DNA of 64,000 bases from Tritrichomonas musculus (Eukaryota > Parabasalia > Tritrichomonadida > Tritrichomonadidae), in contig JAPFFF010000003.1 in the NCBI GenBank assembly GCA_039105265.1, positions 6,634,001 to 6,698,000 on the forward strand, written 5' to 3'. Under the pieces are notes generated by a model. The model had not been told where the DNA came from and did no database searches. It saw only the letters and a list, made by a program, of their open reading frames with translations. Below are positions 45,464 through 55,824 of the stretch, piece by piece; the first letter of the stretch is position 1; every line of letters starts with the position of its first letter. The position numbers were made by a program, and so were the translations under genes.

Positions 45464-45751
45464 ATTTTTTTTAATATTATTTTTATTGGTATTAAAATAA
45501 AAACGTTCTTTGAAATTTGTGAAAATAATATTGATATAATCGAATTATTCAAATAAGAAAAGGTCAATATTTGAAGTTTTGATTTATTATTAATATATTA
45601 TTGACAAGTATTTTCCGAATTATTAAAATGAGTCTGTCGCATCATGCATATATTACAATATTGAATATTTTCTTATTAACCATTTGGATTTTAGGAAAAT
45701 CGAAAGTATTCAATTCTAAAATATAAATTACAACAAAAAATAAAATTAAAA
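45464..45751. other. AT-rich spacer between convergent host genes
   Basis: No ORF and no repeat of note; the 3' ends of TPK1 and of the minus-strand ESS2 gene lie on either side, so this should hold both transcripts' ends. Confidence 0.5.
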
Positions 45752-46372
45752 TCAATCAACTGAAGGAAGAGATTTCAAGAGAGTCTTTCCTTTTGAAGAA
45801 AGTTCATTTCGTCTTCTGACTTTTTCGAGTCTGTCTTTTCGAATATGTTTTGGATCTTCTAAAAGCTGTTGTCTATAAACAGAACGACCTTCAAATTCAG
45901 ATTCACTTTCTGTTGTAGATGATTCAGTTGTAAAAGGATGATATCTTGGGAAATCAGCAATTGTTGTATTTCCAAATTTATCATGAAATCTAGTTTGATC
46001 GTAATTAATTTTTGGACATCTTTTTTTATCGTATTTTAGTGCTTTTGATTTGCCCCCATCAAACTCTTTTGGTTCGTAGAATAGTGCGTTATATTTTTCA
46101 TCAGTCCATGGTCGGTATTGTTGTTTGACCATTTCTTCATTAATTTTTGGATTTGGCGCTGAACTTCTTAAAAGAAGACGATCTTTATCAACAGAGCTCA
46201 CGAATTCATAGTCTTGATCACCTATAAATGTTTGACAATAAGTTGTAAGATTATATCTGTTAATTGTTTCATCATCAGGTCCAGTCTTGAGATCTGGGAA
46301 AAAATCGCGCACAATAACTGCTTTCATATTTCTTCCATAGTCGTGTTCATCAACTATTTCTTTTTCAGTCAT
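45752..46372 (-). CDS. ESS2: ESS2/DGCR14-family splicing-associated nuclear protein
   Basis: A 206-residue nuclear protein that in other eukaryotes associates with the spliceosomal C complex. The family's N-terminal signature is present: IVDEHDYGRNMKAVIVRDFFPDL (residues about 5-27, in part). The internal WTDEKYNALFYEPKEF (about 92-107) matches the family's K-x-x-N-x-L-x-Y/F-x-P block, and the later INYDQTRFHDKF (about 122-133) matches its TRF motif. It is less than half the length of the human protein; much of the middle coiled-coil region is absent. Serine/glutamate-rich and basic segments follow toward the C-terminus. Start is 111 bp from the divergent MED12-like gene. Confidence 0.75.
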   Translation of the reverse strand: MTEKEIVDEHDYGRNMKAVIVRDFFPDLKTGPDDETINRYNLTTYCQTFIGDQDYEFVSSVDKDRLLLRSSAPNPKINEEMVKQQYRPWTDEKYNALFYEPKEFDGGKSKALKYDKKRCPKINYDQTRFHDKFGNTTIADFPRYHPFTTESSTTESESEFEGRSVYRQQLLEDPKHIRKDRLEKVRRRNELSSKGKTLLKSLPSVD

Positions 46373-46483
46373 GAAAGATATGAATAAGAGTTAAATGGCT
46401 TTTCAAAATTTTTATGTCAAAAACTTTCAAATTTTCAAAACCTAAAAAATTTTCTTTCAAATTTTTTTTTCAAAAAAAAAAAT

Positions 46484-49400
46484 ATGAATTTGCTTTCAAC
46501 TCATCAAAACCTTAGTATTGTATCAATCATTGCGCTTACACCGTATGCCACTCCTAAGCCAAATGATGAAAAACCATATAAATATCAACCAAAAGATTCT
46601 TTTCGTAAAGCCACGCAATCGTTATTTTCATTTGATCAATCAAATGACAAAGTGATCAAATTTCGAGATAGTTTGTTTTCGGATTTAGAAAAGAATTTAT
46701 CATTATGTTACGAACTTCAAACCAAATATCTTTTTCCTCCTGAAAGTCAAAATTTACACCAAGATTTATTACCGCGATTTTTACATTATCTCTGTGACAC
46801 GTCTATTCCAATGTCGTCCTTACTTCCAGTTCCAGTATTAGCGAGCATTGATTTTCCGACATTATTCCACAGTTACCTCTTTTCATTACACATACCGCCA
46901 GATCGAGCCAGCTATGTAATTCATTATTATTTATTTCAAACAGGAATGACGACTGACGAGCTTACAGAATTTCTCAAATCATTAACGAGCATCAATCCGA
47001 AAGACTATGACTACTTCATTAAGTTAGTTCATTCGTTATATACAAAGAATCTATTGAATCATTTGAAAATAATTGAATGGTTGATTCAAAAAATTCAACC
47101 GGAATTGATTGAAATTTTTCAATTTGAAATTTTCGACTCATTCAAACTTTTGTCTTTTTCAATGAACAGCATCAATTATTTGAAATATATAAAAATAATG
47201 AAAAAACAATTGATTATCAAACCGTCACAAATTGTTCAACTTGCTGTTTCAATGACTTATTCGTCACCTGAATTTAACAAACGATTTAAAAATGACATTT
47301 TTCCACTCATGAATGAATCATCGAAAAAAAGGGCTAATAATATTATCAAAGCCATTAAGAACAACAATATTTCACTTTTTGTTAAGACTTATTTAATGTT
47401 GAGTTTAAACTTTCCTTATTATGACATTCCTAAAATTTTGAATGAATTTCAATTACTAATTCAATTTCTTTCAATTAAAGAAAAGAAAAAATATATTCTC
47501 GAAATTTGTGAATTGATTCATGATTTCCCAAATGATCAAGAATCAGTAACCGCCATATCAATTGAATTAATTAAAAAATTGAATGTCCAATTTCCATTGA
47601 ATGAATTCATTGAATTTTTGTATTCAAATGTCAGTTTTATTGAAAATTACACATTTTTCTTTTATGAACTTCAATTTCAAGGTTTTATTGATTATAACGA
47701 ATTTTTGAAAATTATAACAATTGGTGGAAAAACGGTTATTAATTATAAAGCAACATTTAAAATATTGGAATATTTGCCACCTCTTCATTACACGAAAATC
47801 ATTCGTGGCAAAGTACGACAAATTTTTCTGAAAAATTCTGAAATTTTATTCAAATATGAAAATATTTTCAATGAATGTTGCGTTGACATTGAAAAGAATT
47901 ACGAAAATGCAGTTCAGTTGCCTCCCTATTTTCTTTACATGATTGGATATTTAATTAATGTAAAGAAAGGTTACGACTTCTTTACAAAATCTCACATTTT
48001 GGCGCAATTGAATCTTTCTTTTCTGAATCTTTCTGATTTGAAAGAAGAAGAAAAAAAGCCTGTTATTTCATCATTTGCATTACTTCAAATTAAGCACTTT
48101 ATTCCTCTTTTATATTCAAGAGGAGTTCTTGATAAAGTCATTGAAATTTGTACAAATGAAAAAGAAGAAAACAAATATATTGACTTTTGTCTCTTTTTGA
48201 AAAAAACGTATGATAATTCTTCTTATTTGGCCAATTATCAAGAGAAAATGAAAAATATTATTAATATGAAAAAAGATTTCATCAATACCGACAAAATTGC
48301 TGAATTGGCTTTTAATCATTCTTATTTATTTAATCTTTTCGTTTACAATGATTTCCTTAATGTGAAAACGCAAAATGACTTACAAAAAATATTTATTTAT
48401 TTCTTGAAAAATTTGCTGTCTTTTGAGTCATTGTGTGTTGAACATTTATTTAACTTTTTCATAACATTCACTGAATCATATTGTATCCCTTCACCTTTGA
48501 ACTTTTTCATAAATAATTTTTTGACAGTTATACTTTTTGAAATAAAAATGAATGAAAAAGTTAAAACGGTTGTAACAGAATTTTTCTATGGTTTATTTTC
48601 AAGACGGTTTTTCACCGGTTGTGAGTATTTGAACTCAATTTATAAAATACTCGTGTCAAAACGTATCGATAGAAGTGATTGTGAAAATGTTGGCGTTTTG
48701 TTTGATATTTTAAGTTCAATTGTGTCAAAAAAGCCAGAATTTTTCACTTTGACAAATCTTATACAAAATTCAATCGTTAATTGGCTGACCATTAGAAATC
48801 ATCATTTAAGGAAAATAGTTAAGCCATTGTCCACCAAGCCAATCATTATAACGCAGAGTATGATGAACTTGATTCATGCACCTCCTTCTAACTACAGCGC
48901 GATTTTCTTCTACTTGTTGCCCGAAGAATTATTAAAATATGATATTGACGAAGTTGTCAGGTTTTATTTCCAAAACGTTGATCATCGTACAATGATTCTC
49001 TGGACAATTTGGCTGAAATATAGACCTCTTTATAATATTGAAAGTATATTTGATGATAATGATCATATTGAGGAATTAATTGTCACGCCTAATTTTTTGT
49101 TTAACGAATATCCTGAATCTTATCGGATTCAAATGAGCAACTATTTCTTAAATATTACAACTGAGACGAATAATTTTCATTCGAATAAAATAGACATTTA
49201 TCTTGAATCATTCAAATTATTCTGTGATAATCAGAAAATGGCAAATATCACATTCAATACAATTCTATGCGATTTGAATCAATATTTGGTCAAATATTCA
49301 TTAAATTCAATTCGGTTATCTTATTATTTATTGTCTTATTTGAGTGATGAACAAGTTGAGAATTTATGTGCTGCTCTTCTTAGATTTAACCTAGATTTAA

Positions 49401-49849
49401 TTTACGATAATGATGATTCTATGGTCTTTAAAACAAGCTACCTTTTCTTGATTTGTTTTGCCTCTTTTGCTAATAGAACTAAATTAAAAATTTTGATGTC
49501 TACTGCAAACAAACTTCTTCAATTAATTCCTGACATTTTTGATGGTCAATATAAAAGTACTTTGTTCATGATCGATTCCTTCAATTATTACGTCTCATTA
49601 ACTGCTTATAATGATAAGGACTTTCATAGTGAGTTCGTCGGAACAATCAATAATAATTTGTCAAAAGTTAAAGGAAAATTGAAAAAAGCGATAATTTTGA
49701 ATCAGCCGCCACAAATGCTCGTAGAAAGCCAGGAACCTCTTTATGTTAACAATATGGTTCCAAATTCATCGTTGTCGTCTGAGTTATTATCAGGAACAAA
49801 TCAAGTTAATGATATATTTGTTGATGATATTGGTGATGACTGGTTTTAG
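46484..49849 (+). CDS. MED12: MED12-like Mediator kinase-module subunit
   Basis: A 1121-residue, mostly helical protein. Residues about 55-210 follow the plan of the MED12 N-terminal region: LLPRFLHYLCDTSIPM, IPPDRASYVIHYYL, MTTDELTEFLKSL, then YDYFIKLVHSLYTKNLLNHL and IIEWLIQKI. This corresponds to the family's L-C-E-Y-S-V-P-M, W-T-x-x-x-x-x-Y-L and Y-x-x-L...GLLDR...F-L-x-W-L blocks. MED12 activates CDK8/cyclin C in the Mediator of RNA polymerase II. The remainder is helical repeat sequence that I cannot align. Human MED12 is about twice as long and has further C-terminal parts. The alternative is another large helical regulator; I rate the MED12 call moderately. Divergent from ESS2. Confidence 0.55.
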   Translation: MNLLSTHQNLSIVSIIALTPYATPKPNDEKPYKYQPKDSFRKATQSLFSFDQSNDKVIKFRDSLFSDLEKNLSLCYELQTKYLFPPESQNLHQDLLPRFLHYLCDTSIPMSSLLPVPVLASIDFPTLFHSYLFSLHIPPDRASYVIHYYLFQTGMTTDELTEFLKSLTSINPKDYDYFIKLVHSLYTKNLLNHLKIIEWLIQKIQPELIEIFQFEIFDSFKLLSFSMNSINYLKYIKIMKKQLIIKPSQIVQLAVSMTYSSPEFNKRFKNDIFPLMNESSKKRANNIIKAIKNNNISLFVKTYLMLSLNFPYYDIPKILNEFQLLIQFLSIKEKKKYILEICELIHDFPNDQESVTAISIELIKKLNVQFPLNEFIEFLYSNVSFIENYTFFFYELQFQGFIDYNEFLKIITIGGKTVINYKATFKILEYLPPLHYTKIIRGKVRQIFLKNSEILFKYENIFNECCVDIEKNYENAVQLPPYFLYMIGYLINVKKGYDFFTKSHILAQLNLSFLNLSDLKEEEKKPVISSFALLQIKHFIPLLYSRGVLDKVIEICTNEKEENKYIDFCLFLKKTYDNSSYLANYQEKMKNIINMKKDFINTDKIAELAFNHSYLFNLFVYNDFLNVKTQNDLQKIFIYFLKNLLSFESLCVEHLFNFFITFTESYCIPSPLNFFINNFLTVILFEIKMNEKVKTVVTEFFYGLFSRRFFTGCEYLNSIYKILVSKRIDRSDCENVGVLFDILSSIVSKKPEFFTLTNLIQNSIVNWLTIRNHHLRKIVKPLSTKPIIITQSMMNLIHAPPSNYSAIFFYLLPEELLKYDIDEVVRFYFQNVDHRTMILWTIWLKYRPLYNIESIFDDNDHIEELIVTPNFLFNEYPESYRIQMSNYFLNITTETNNFHSNKIDIYLESFKLFCDNQKMANITFNTILCDLNQYLVKYSLNSIRLSYYLLSYLSDEQVENLCAALLRFNLDLIYDNDDSMVFKTSYLFLICFASFANRTKLKILMSTANKLLQLIPDIFDGQYKSTLFMIDSFNYYVSLTAYNDKDFHSEFVGTINNNLSKVKGKLKKAIILNQPPQMLVESQEPLYVNNMVPNSSLSSELLSGTNQVNDIFVDDIGDDWF

Positions 49850-50322
49850 AAAGGAAAAAAAAATTGAAAGTTGTATTTTAATTTTAATTTTTTTGAATCA
49901 TGGCATACTTTTCATTTATATTGATAGATATATTATTTTTTGATAAAGTATTATAATATGGAAACTTATTGATTATTGTTGATATATATATATTAGATAA
50001 ACAATGAGAATGTTCTTTTGAAAGATATTATTTATTAATTATTTTTGTTTATATAAACATATTGATATTCGAATGTGTTTTCTTTTTGTTTTCATTCAAG
50101 TTATAAGTATGCATATACTATATTGCTTGGTGACATTCAAATTTTTGATTTTAAATTGTTGAATATATGTTTTTTACACATCAAATACAATTCAAAAAAA
50201 AACAAAATTTTGTGTAATAGGATTTGAATGTATATTTGGTCTCATGTTAAATAGAAAATTTTACCTTCATCGAGATGAGGGAGCATCTAACGTGCTTATT
50301 CCCTCTATTCACAGATATCCGA
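49850..50322. other. Intergenic spacer before the receptor-like gene
   Basis: AT-rich, no feature beyond short T-rich runs; the start of the next gene is either the ATG at 50275 or the one at 50323. Confidence 0.5.
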
Positions 50323-53300
50323 ATGAAGGTAAAACCAAACAATGCCATTATGTGGTTTCTCTCAATTTTACTTCTCGTTCAAAGTATGCTTACCGTATTT
50401 TTTTCTTCTCAGCCAACATTAATGGTGGATTTTAGCGAAAATCAAAATCCTGGTATTCATACGCTTCTGGTATTTTTATTTGTTTCATGGTTTGACTCCG
50501 CAACTTTTTCACTTTTCGATTCTGGGATATTATTATTAGTCCAAATAATTCTTTTTATTTTAATATATGTTGCCCTCAGAAAAAAAAGGTTTGGATTTTA
50601 CACATCAGTTATTCATCTCAAATTAATTTATTATTCTATTTTAATTATTACATATGGGATTTCTGTTCCTTTATATTTTAGGATTTCTCTTTCGCTTGAT
50701 TATTTAATATTATATCCAGGTGCGGTTGGTATTTTTTCACTTATATTGGTTTTAATTACATTCTTTTTTCATTTTATTATTATTTATATACAATCCGTTT
50801 TTCTAGACCAATTTGATTTTATTCCTGAATCAACATTTTCGCTCTATGAAGGGAAAAGTTCGCCATTATTCAGATTAATTCATTTTCTTTCGATTCTTTC
50901 ATGTTTCATTACACCTATTATACCAAATATAGATGTTCGGCAAGGCGTTGCTTTTCTTACTCTAGCTATTGCAGTTATTGGTTTTTATTTTAGGGTTCTT
51001 CCATGTCCCCACTTTTCAATTTTAGGGCAATTCTTAGATACATCATTTCTCTGGTTCACAGCTCCCATTTTAATAATTAAATCTTTTTTAGGGAAATTTA
51101 AAAATTACTTAATTGCCATCTTTTTCGGATTAGAGATTATGTATTTTTTAGTATTATATATGATTCGAAAACAAATATCGAAACGGTCAATAGAAATTTT
51201 TAATATCTTTGCAAATTGTCATGTTTCAAGTTCTACTTTTTCATCAAGTGGTATTTCACCCCATAATTATGTTACCGTAATTAGATCATATGCTCTCACA
51301 ATAGCTGACCCGAATGTTTTTGAGCAATTCCGTCAAATGCAGCAACTTTTTGATAAAAGAGCCTCAATACAGATTGAAATCATTCGATTTCTTGGACTTT
51401 TTCCATCCAAACGATCACAAATGCTAGAAGAAATACAAAATACTACATCAAAAAACTTGTATAATCGTTTTATGCTACATCTTTTTTCTGAAAAGCTAAC
51501 AGCTTTAACCATGAACAGTACCGAGGCAGATCGATCAGCAGCATTTGATCTTTATTCGGCCTATACAACCAAAATGTGCAAATATTGGAAATGTCGCTAC
51601 AGGAAGCAAAAGATGAAATCATTCACCAATGGAATGGTCGCTATCACTTTGAGAATGGAACTTAAGCATGAAATAAAAGTCCTTTTGGAAAAATATCCCT
51701 TTGACCCAAAAGTTCGAAAAATGTACGTTAATTTTCTTATTATTGCTTCTGGAGACACTGAAGAGATTAAGAACCAACAGAGCATCCTTCACGAGCTTGA
51801 AGGGAACTCCCCAAGTATAACTGATCCGATGCTTCATAATGTTTCGAGTTTCAATCCAAGAATTTTGAGATATCTTACAAAAAGTGAGCGTGAGACATGT
51901 AGTTGCATCACTACAATTCGGGTCAAATCTCCGCCAACTTTTGCCATTAATAGCGGTAATGAAAACGAGAATAAAAATGAAATTGTCAGATCACTTGAAA
52001 AACCGCCACGATCATGTTTAATTACGACTGTTATTCCCCACATTTATATGGCAATTTTGCTTATCGTTTTCACCAGCCTTCTGATCGAATACGAGTATAA
52101 ATCGTCTGTTATTTCAGAACGTACATTTGAGGTGAATAATTTGACCATTGACAGATTTTATATTGGTTCTGCCACTTTTTTTCTCCCTTTCACAAATATC
52201 CGCCAATTGATCCAAAATGAAGTAAATTTGGATTCCGATTTTCAGTTCTTGCCAAGCCAGATGACTGACTCGCAGTGCTGTAACTACTTCATCGACCTTG
52301 AAGAAAAGGAAAGGGAGTATTTTTCAAACAATCCTTCATTGGTTGATTTTTCGGCCTATTGTGTATCGTCCTCTATTGAATTATATCTGAAAAATGAGGA
52401 GAAAACACTTTGCGAGCTTGCGCAATCATTAAATGAAGATCCTTCTTATGAGACCAAATATCAATTCAAAACAATGATAAGTGCCCTTTCAAATACTTCT
52501 AATCAAATTCAATTAGAACTCAGAAATTTTACAAAAAGAGATAGATTCGTTTGGCTTTTAATTTTGTTCTTTGTCGGTTTTATTATAACAAGCTTTATTG
52601 AATTTATAGGATTTTATGTTTATTTAAACTCTCAGATGTCTGAGTTTTATCACTTTTTCGCTTTCTTAGGATCTGATGAAAGAAAAGATCTGATCGAAGA
52701 AGGAAGGGCTGAAGATTCTTGGGAAATTTTAAAAGACAGAAATTCAAGATCGCCAACTTTTAGTGAAGTTTCTGTAAGAATTAGAAATATTTCTTATGTA
52801 ATGAAACCTAATTTCTTCTTTGACTTGTCAAGTTGGGTTTGCTTATTAATTTTATTGTTTGATATCGCTGTCCCTCATTTAATTCGAGTTGAGAGTCAAT
52901 CAAAAAATCATAAAAAGTTTGATGATACATATACAATGGTTCAATATGTTATTTATTTAATGATGAATATTACTTCATCAATTTTAGGTGATCCACTAGA
53001 TGTCAACTTGTGTCGTTTACTTGCGCATAATTTAACTGTTTCGGGTCATCCAATTTCATATCAATATGCTAATTATTCAATACCTGGAATTGGGTCAATT
53101 CAGAAAATGACGTCTCATGTTACGGTTTCTTATCTTGTTGAGCGCTATTTGAACGGTTCATTGTCAAATTCTGATATTGAAGATATATTTGTTCCAAGTC
53201 TTTTCGATTTTGCTCGCTATTCAGTCATTGAAGTTTTCGTGAAAGAAGCAAACACAAGAGAAATTTTCCATGAAGAAGCTGTTATCTCGTTCTCGCTTGC

Positions 53301-54384
53301 AATTTTCATCATAATTATTATATTCTTAATTTCAGGCGTCATGCATTTTAAAGAAATTAATAGCTCTATTTCTAAATTGTTTATCTTTCCAAAAAGCTAT
53401 TTCGAAGCCGATATAGTTAATAAGCAAAATCATTCCTCAAATGACGATGATAACGAATTGAATTTAAAAAAAAATTTGGAGCAAATCCCTGATAATCTTC
53501 TCGTAATAACTATAATAACAGATACAAAAAAAATATACTCTGTATCAGATAATTCGATTAATATAATTAGCAAACAATCATCTTTATTGATTAATACTAA
53601 TTTTTTTGACCTCTTTTCACCTACGCCTGACAATGATCCAAACTTTTTGATTCTTAAATCGTCTGATAAAAAAAAATGCAAAGTATTCAAAGTAAAAATA
53701 ATTGAAAAAGGGCAGATTACGCATTATTTACTTCTTGATGACTCAAGCAAAGTGTTATCAAGCCTTCCAAATGTAACGCCAGCTTTACAATTATCAAATT
53801 TTATGACACCTTTTTTTGCAGAGCAATTTGCTTCAGAAAATGTTCGATCAGTTCTTTTAAATGACTCATTTTTCATTTTTATCAAGATAAAAGTTATTGG
53901 AGTTGATATAAATACGATTGAATCAGTTTATGCAAGTTTTTTTGCACAATTAACGAAATCATTTTCTAATGTTAAGTGCATCAAAGTTGATGGATCCTTA
54001 ATCGAATTAGCAATTTCTAATACACCATCAGTTTTAACAGCTTTATTTTTAATGAGGGATATTTTTAATAATCCGAAATCATCTGTTGGAATTCACTCTG
54101 TTTTTATTGATCATATTGAAGAAGCTAGATTTACACTTAATACAACTGATGAACCATGCGTTATTTGTGAAAACAAAGAAATAGAAAATGATGAAACAAT
54201 TCTTTATAAAATCGATTTAAATAATATTGCTCTTAATGTATCTTTAGCTTCACAACTTCCTGACGAATTGAAATCAGTGAAATTTCGAAATGTTCCTGTT
54301 GATTTTGCTTGTCAGAATTTCACTTCTGTTATTTCTTATTCATTTAATGAATTTTTGGATTTGATGGCTCGATCATATATATGA
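50323..54384 (+). CDS. Multi-pass membrane protein of the trichomonad receptor-cyclase type, cyclase tail degenerate
   Basis: A 1353-residue protein (an in-frame upstream ATG at 50275 would add 16). About nine N-terminal membrane helices (LSILLLVQSMLTVFF, LLVQIILFILIYVAL, LIAIFFGLEIMYFLVLYMI and others) are followed by a helical cytosolic segment with SAYTTKMCKYWKCRYRKQ. Four more helices (for example VIPHIYMAILLIVFTSLL and FVWLLILFFVGFIITSFI) enclose extracytosolic domains. A PAS-like section (IITDTKKIYSVSDNSINIIS) then precedes a domain of cyclase-homology plan (SFFIFIKIKVIGVDINTIES, KCIKVDGSLIELAIS). The paired metal-binding aspartates and substrate residues of class III cyclases are not evident, so it may be catalytically inactive. 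Related proteins are numerous in trichomonads and thought to be sensors. Confidence 0.65.
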   Translation: MKVKPNNAIMWFLSILLLVQSMLTVFFSSQPTLMVDFSENQNPGIHTLLVFLFVSWFDSATFSLFDSGILLLVQIILFILIYVALRKKRFGFYTSVIHLKLIYYSILIITYGISVPLYFRISLSLDYLILYPGAVGIFSLILVLITFFFHFIIIYIQSVFLDQFDFIPESTFSLYEGKSSPLFRLIHFLSILSCFITPIIPNIDVRQGVAFLTLAIAVIGFYFRVLPCPHFSILGQFLDTSFLWFTAPILIIKSFLGKFKNYLIAIFFGLEIMYFLVLYMIRKQISKRSIEIFNIFANCHVSSSTFSSSGISPHNYVTVIRSYALTIADPNVFEQFRQMQQLFDKRASIQIEIIRFLGLFPSKRSQMLEEIQNTTSKNLYNRFMLHLFSEKLTALTMNSTEADRSAAFDLYSAYTTKMCKYWKCRYRKQKMKSFTNGMVAITLRMELKHEIKVLLEKYPFDPKVRKMYVNFLIIASGDTEEIKNQQSILHELEGNSPSITDPMLHNVSSFNPRILRYLTKSERETCSCITTIRVKSPPTFAINSGNENENKNEIVRSLEKPPRSCLITTVIPHIYMAILLIVFTSLLIEYEYKSSVISERTFEVNNLTIDRFYIGSATFFLPFTNIRQLIQNEVNLDSDFQFLPSQMTDSQCCNYFIDLEEKEREYFSNNPSLVDFSAYCVSSSIELYLKNEEKTLCELAQSLNEDPSYETKYQFKTMISALSNTSNQIQLELRNFTKRDRFVWLLILFFVGFIITSFIEFIGFYVYLNSQMSEFYHFFAFLGSDERKDLIEEGRAEDSWEILKDRNSRSPTFSEVSVRIRNISYVMKPNFFFDLSSWVCLLILLFDIAVPHLIRVESQSKNHKKFDDTYTMVQYVIYLMMNITSSILGDPLDVNLCRLLAHNLTVSGHPISYQYANYSIPGIGSIQKMTSHVTVSYLVERYLNGSLSNSDIEDIFVPSLFDFARYSVIEVFVKEANTREIFHEEAVISFSLAIFIIIIIFLISGVMHFKEINSSISKLFIFPKSYFEADIVNKQNHSSNDDDNELNLKKNLEQIPDNLLVITIITDTKKIYSVSDNSINIISKQSSLLINTNFFDLFSPTPDNDPNFLILKSSDKKKCKVFKVKIIEKGQITHYLLLDDSSKVLSSLPNVTPALQLSNFMTPFFAEQFASENVRSVLLNDSFFIFIKIKVIGVDINTIESVYASFFAQLTKSFSNVKCIKVDGSLIELAISNTPSVLTALFLMRDIFNNPKSSVGIHSVFIDHIEEARFTLNTTDEPCVICENKEIENDETILYKIDLNNIALNVSLASQLPDELKSVKFRNVPVDFACQNFTSVISYSFNEFLDLMARSYI

Positions 54385-55824
54385 CTGTTTTTATTTTATT
54401 TATTTGTTTATTTGTTTATTTGTTTATTGTTATTTCTTGTTATGATATTGTTATTAAATGTATGATATTTTTATCCTCTTTTTTATTTCATCATTAGAAA
54501 CCTAGATGCTTCTCCTGAGAATAATTAATTATGATTAGTTTCTTAAGTTGGGTAGAACTTATATTACATAGAAAAAATTCTATGAGCTATCATAAAATCA
54601 ACTTTTTGAGTGGAATGATTTAAGTTGCTTTCAAGATTGGATATATATATTATGCATTTTAATTGCTGTACGGCTTTATTTTAACAGGAACAGACCACAC
54701 AATTGAGTTTTTATTTAAAAGTAGTGTTTTTGATATTATAAAAAGGATTTATTCAGCATAGAAAAATATTAAACAAACAACAAAGAAAAAAGAATTTAAA
54801 TATCAATATTCTAATAACGAGGTTCTCCTTGATTGGTGATGAGTATTTGATGTTAATTTGAAAATCAAGATGGAGGTGTGAAGGCGTTCAGTATGTATTT
54901 GGTTATTAAAAAAATAAATGTTATTTCATGACAACTTGATATCTAACGTAATAAACCTTCTTTGGAAGCAATGAGACTATTTTCTCTCTTCATATTAAAT
55001 GAGGGATTTGCCATTGGGAGCTTTCCTGGAAATGATCATTTTTTTATATCATAATGCATAGGCAAAATATCGTTTAATCAAATTATATAAACATAAGCTA
55101 TATAGTTTGAAATTTATCAAAACAATAATTTTTGTGAACTCCTTCGCGACGCAAGAACTATGTTTAAAACTCATTGTCTACATTCTGTTCTGACATTAAT
55201 GATGTGAAACAATACTTATGATTATTGATTCTGTGTTTTGTCAACAATTATTTACAAATGTATGACAATAATTACCAGAACTTAACAATCATATATATAT
55301 TCAATAACAAGAGACTAAAAGAGCTTTCATCAAGCAATTAATGATCATTTAATTAATTTAGAGTTCAAATCCAATGTTACTAGCATCTAATTAATGAAGT
55401 ATTTTAAAAGGCAAGCAGGTAGTAAAAGCTGAGAAATCGATTTTTTGTATAGACTAGATAATTCGTAAACCAGAAGATATCAATATCATCGTATGCGAAT
55501 GTCAAGCAATATTATAGACATGATGCCAATTATATTGATGATATTGGGCTCATTTCATTAAAAACATAAAATAATGCTTTGGTTTTGTATGGTGGTACTA
55601 TACTCAATCAGGAATGACTTGCAATAAAAATAATAATGGATGCTCTATTTTTAAATAATGCTAAAAGTGAAAATGTAATTTCCTAAATTCAATTTGTTTC
55701 AGAAAAAAAGAAAAAGAAAAGAAAAAAAAAGAACATGGAAATGAAATTGTGGCCATGCGTACAGATAACGATAAAACAACGACTTACTCGACTTACTCGA
55801 CGCCTAACGGCAGATTCAAACATT
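54385..55824. other. Intergenic AT-rich region with microsatellite
   Basis: Starts with a TTTA/TTTG tetranucleotide microsatellite (about 54391-54429). The rest is AT-rich without convincing ORFs, with a run of AAAAAGAAAA near 55705-55733 before the decayed transposon region. Confidence 0.5.
54391..54429. repeat. TTTA/TTTG microsatellite
   Basis: Tandem TTTATTTGTTTATTTGTTTA units directly after the stop of the receptor-like gene. Confidence 0.85.

Noticed and set aside
50244-50435. 63-codon ORF overlapping the start of the receptor-like gene
   Set aside because: It overlaps the membrane-protein coding frame in another frame and has no features.
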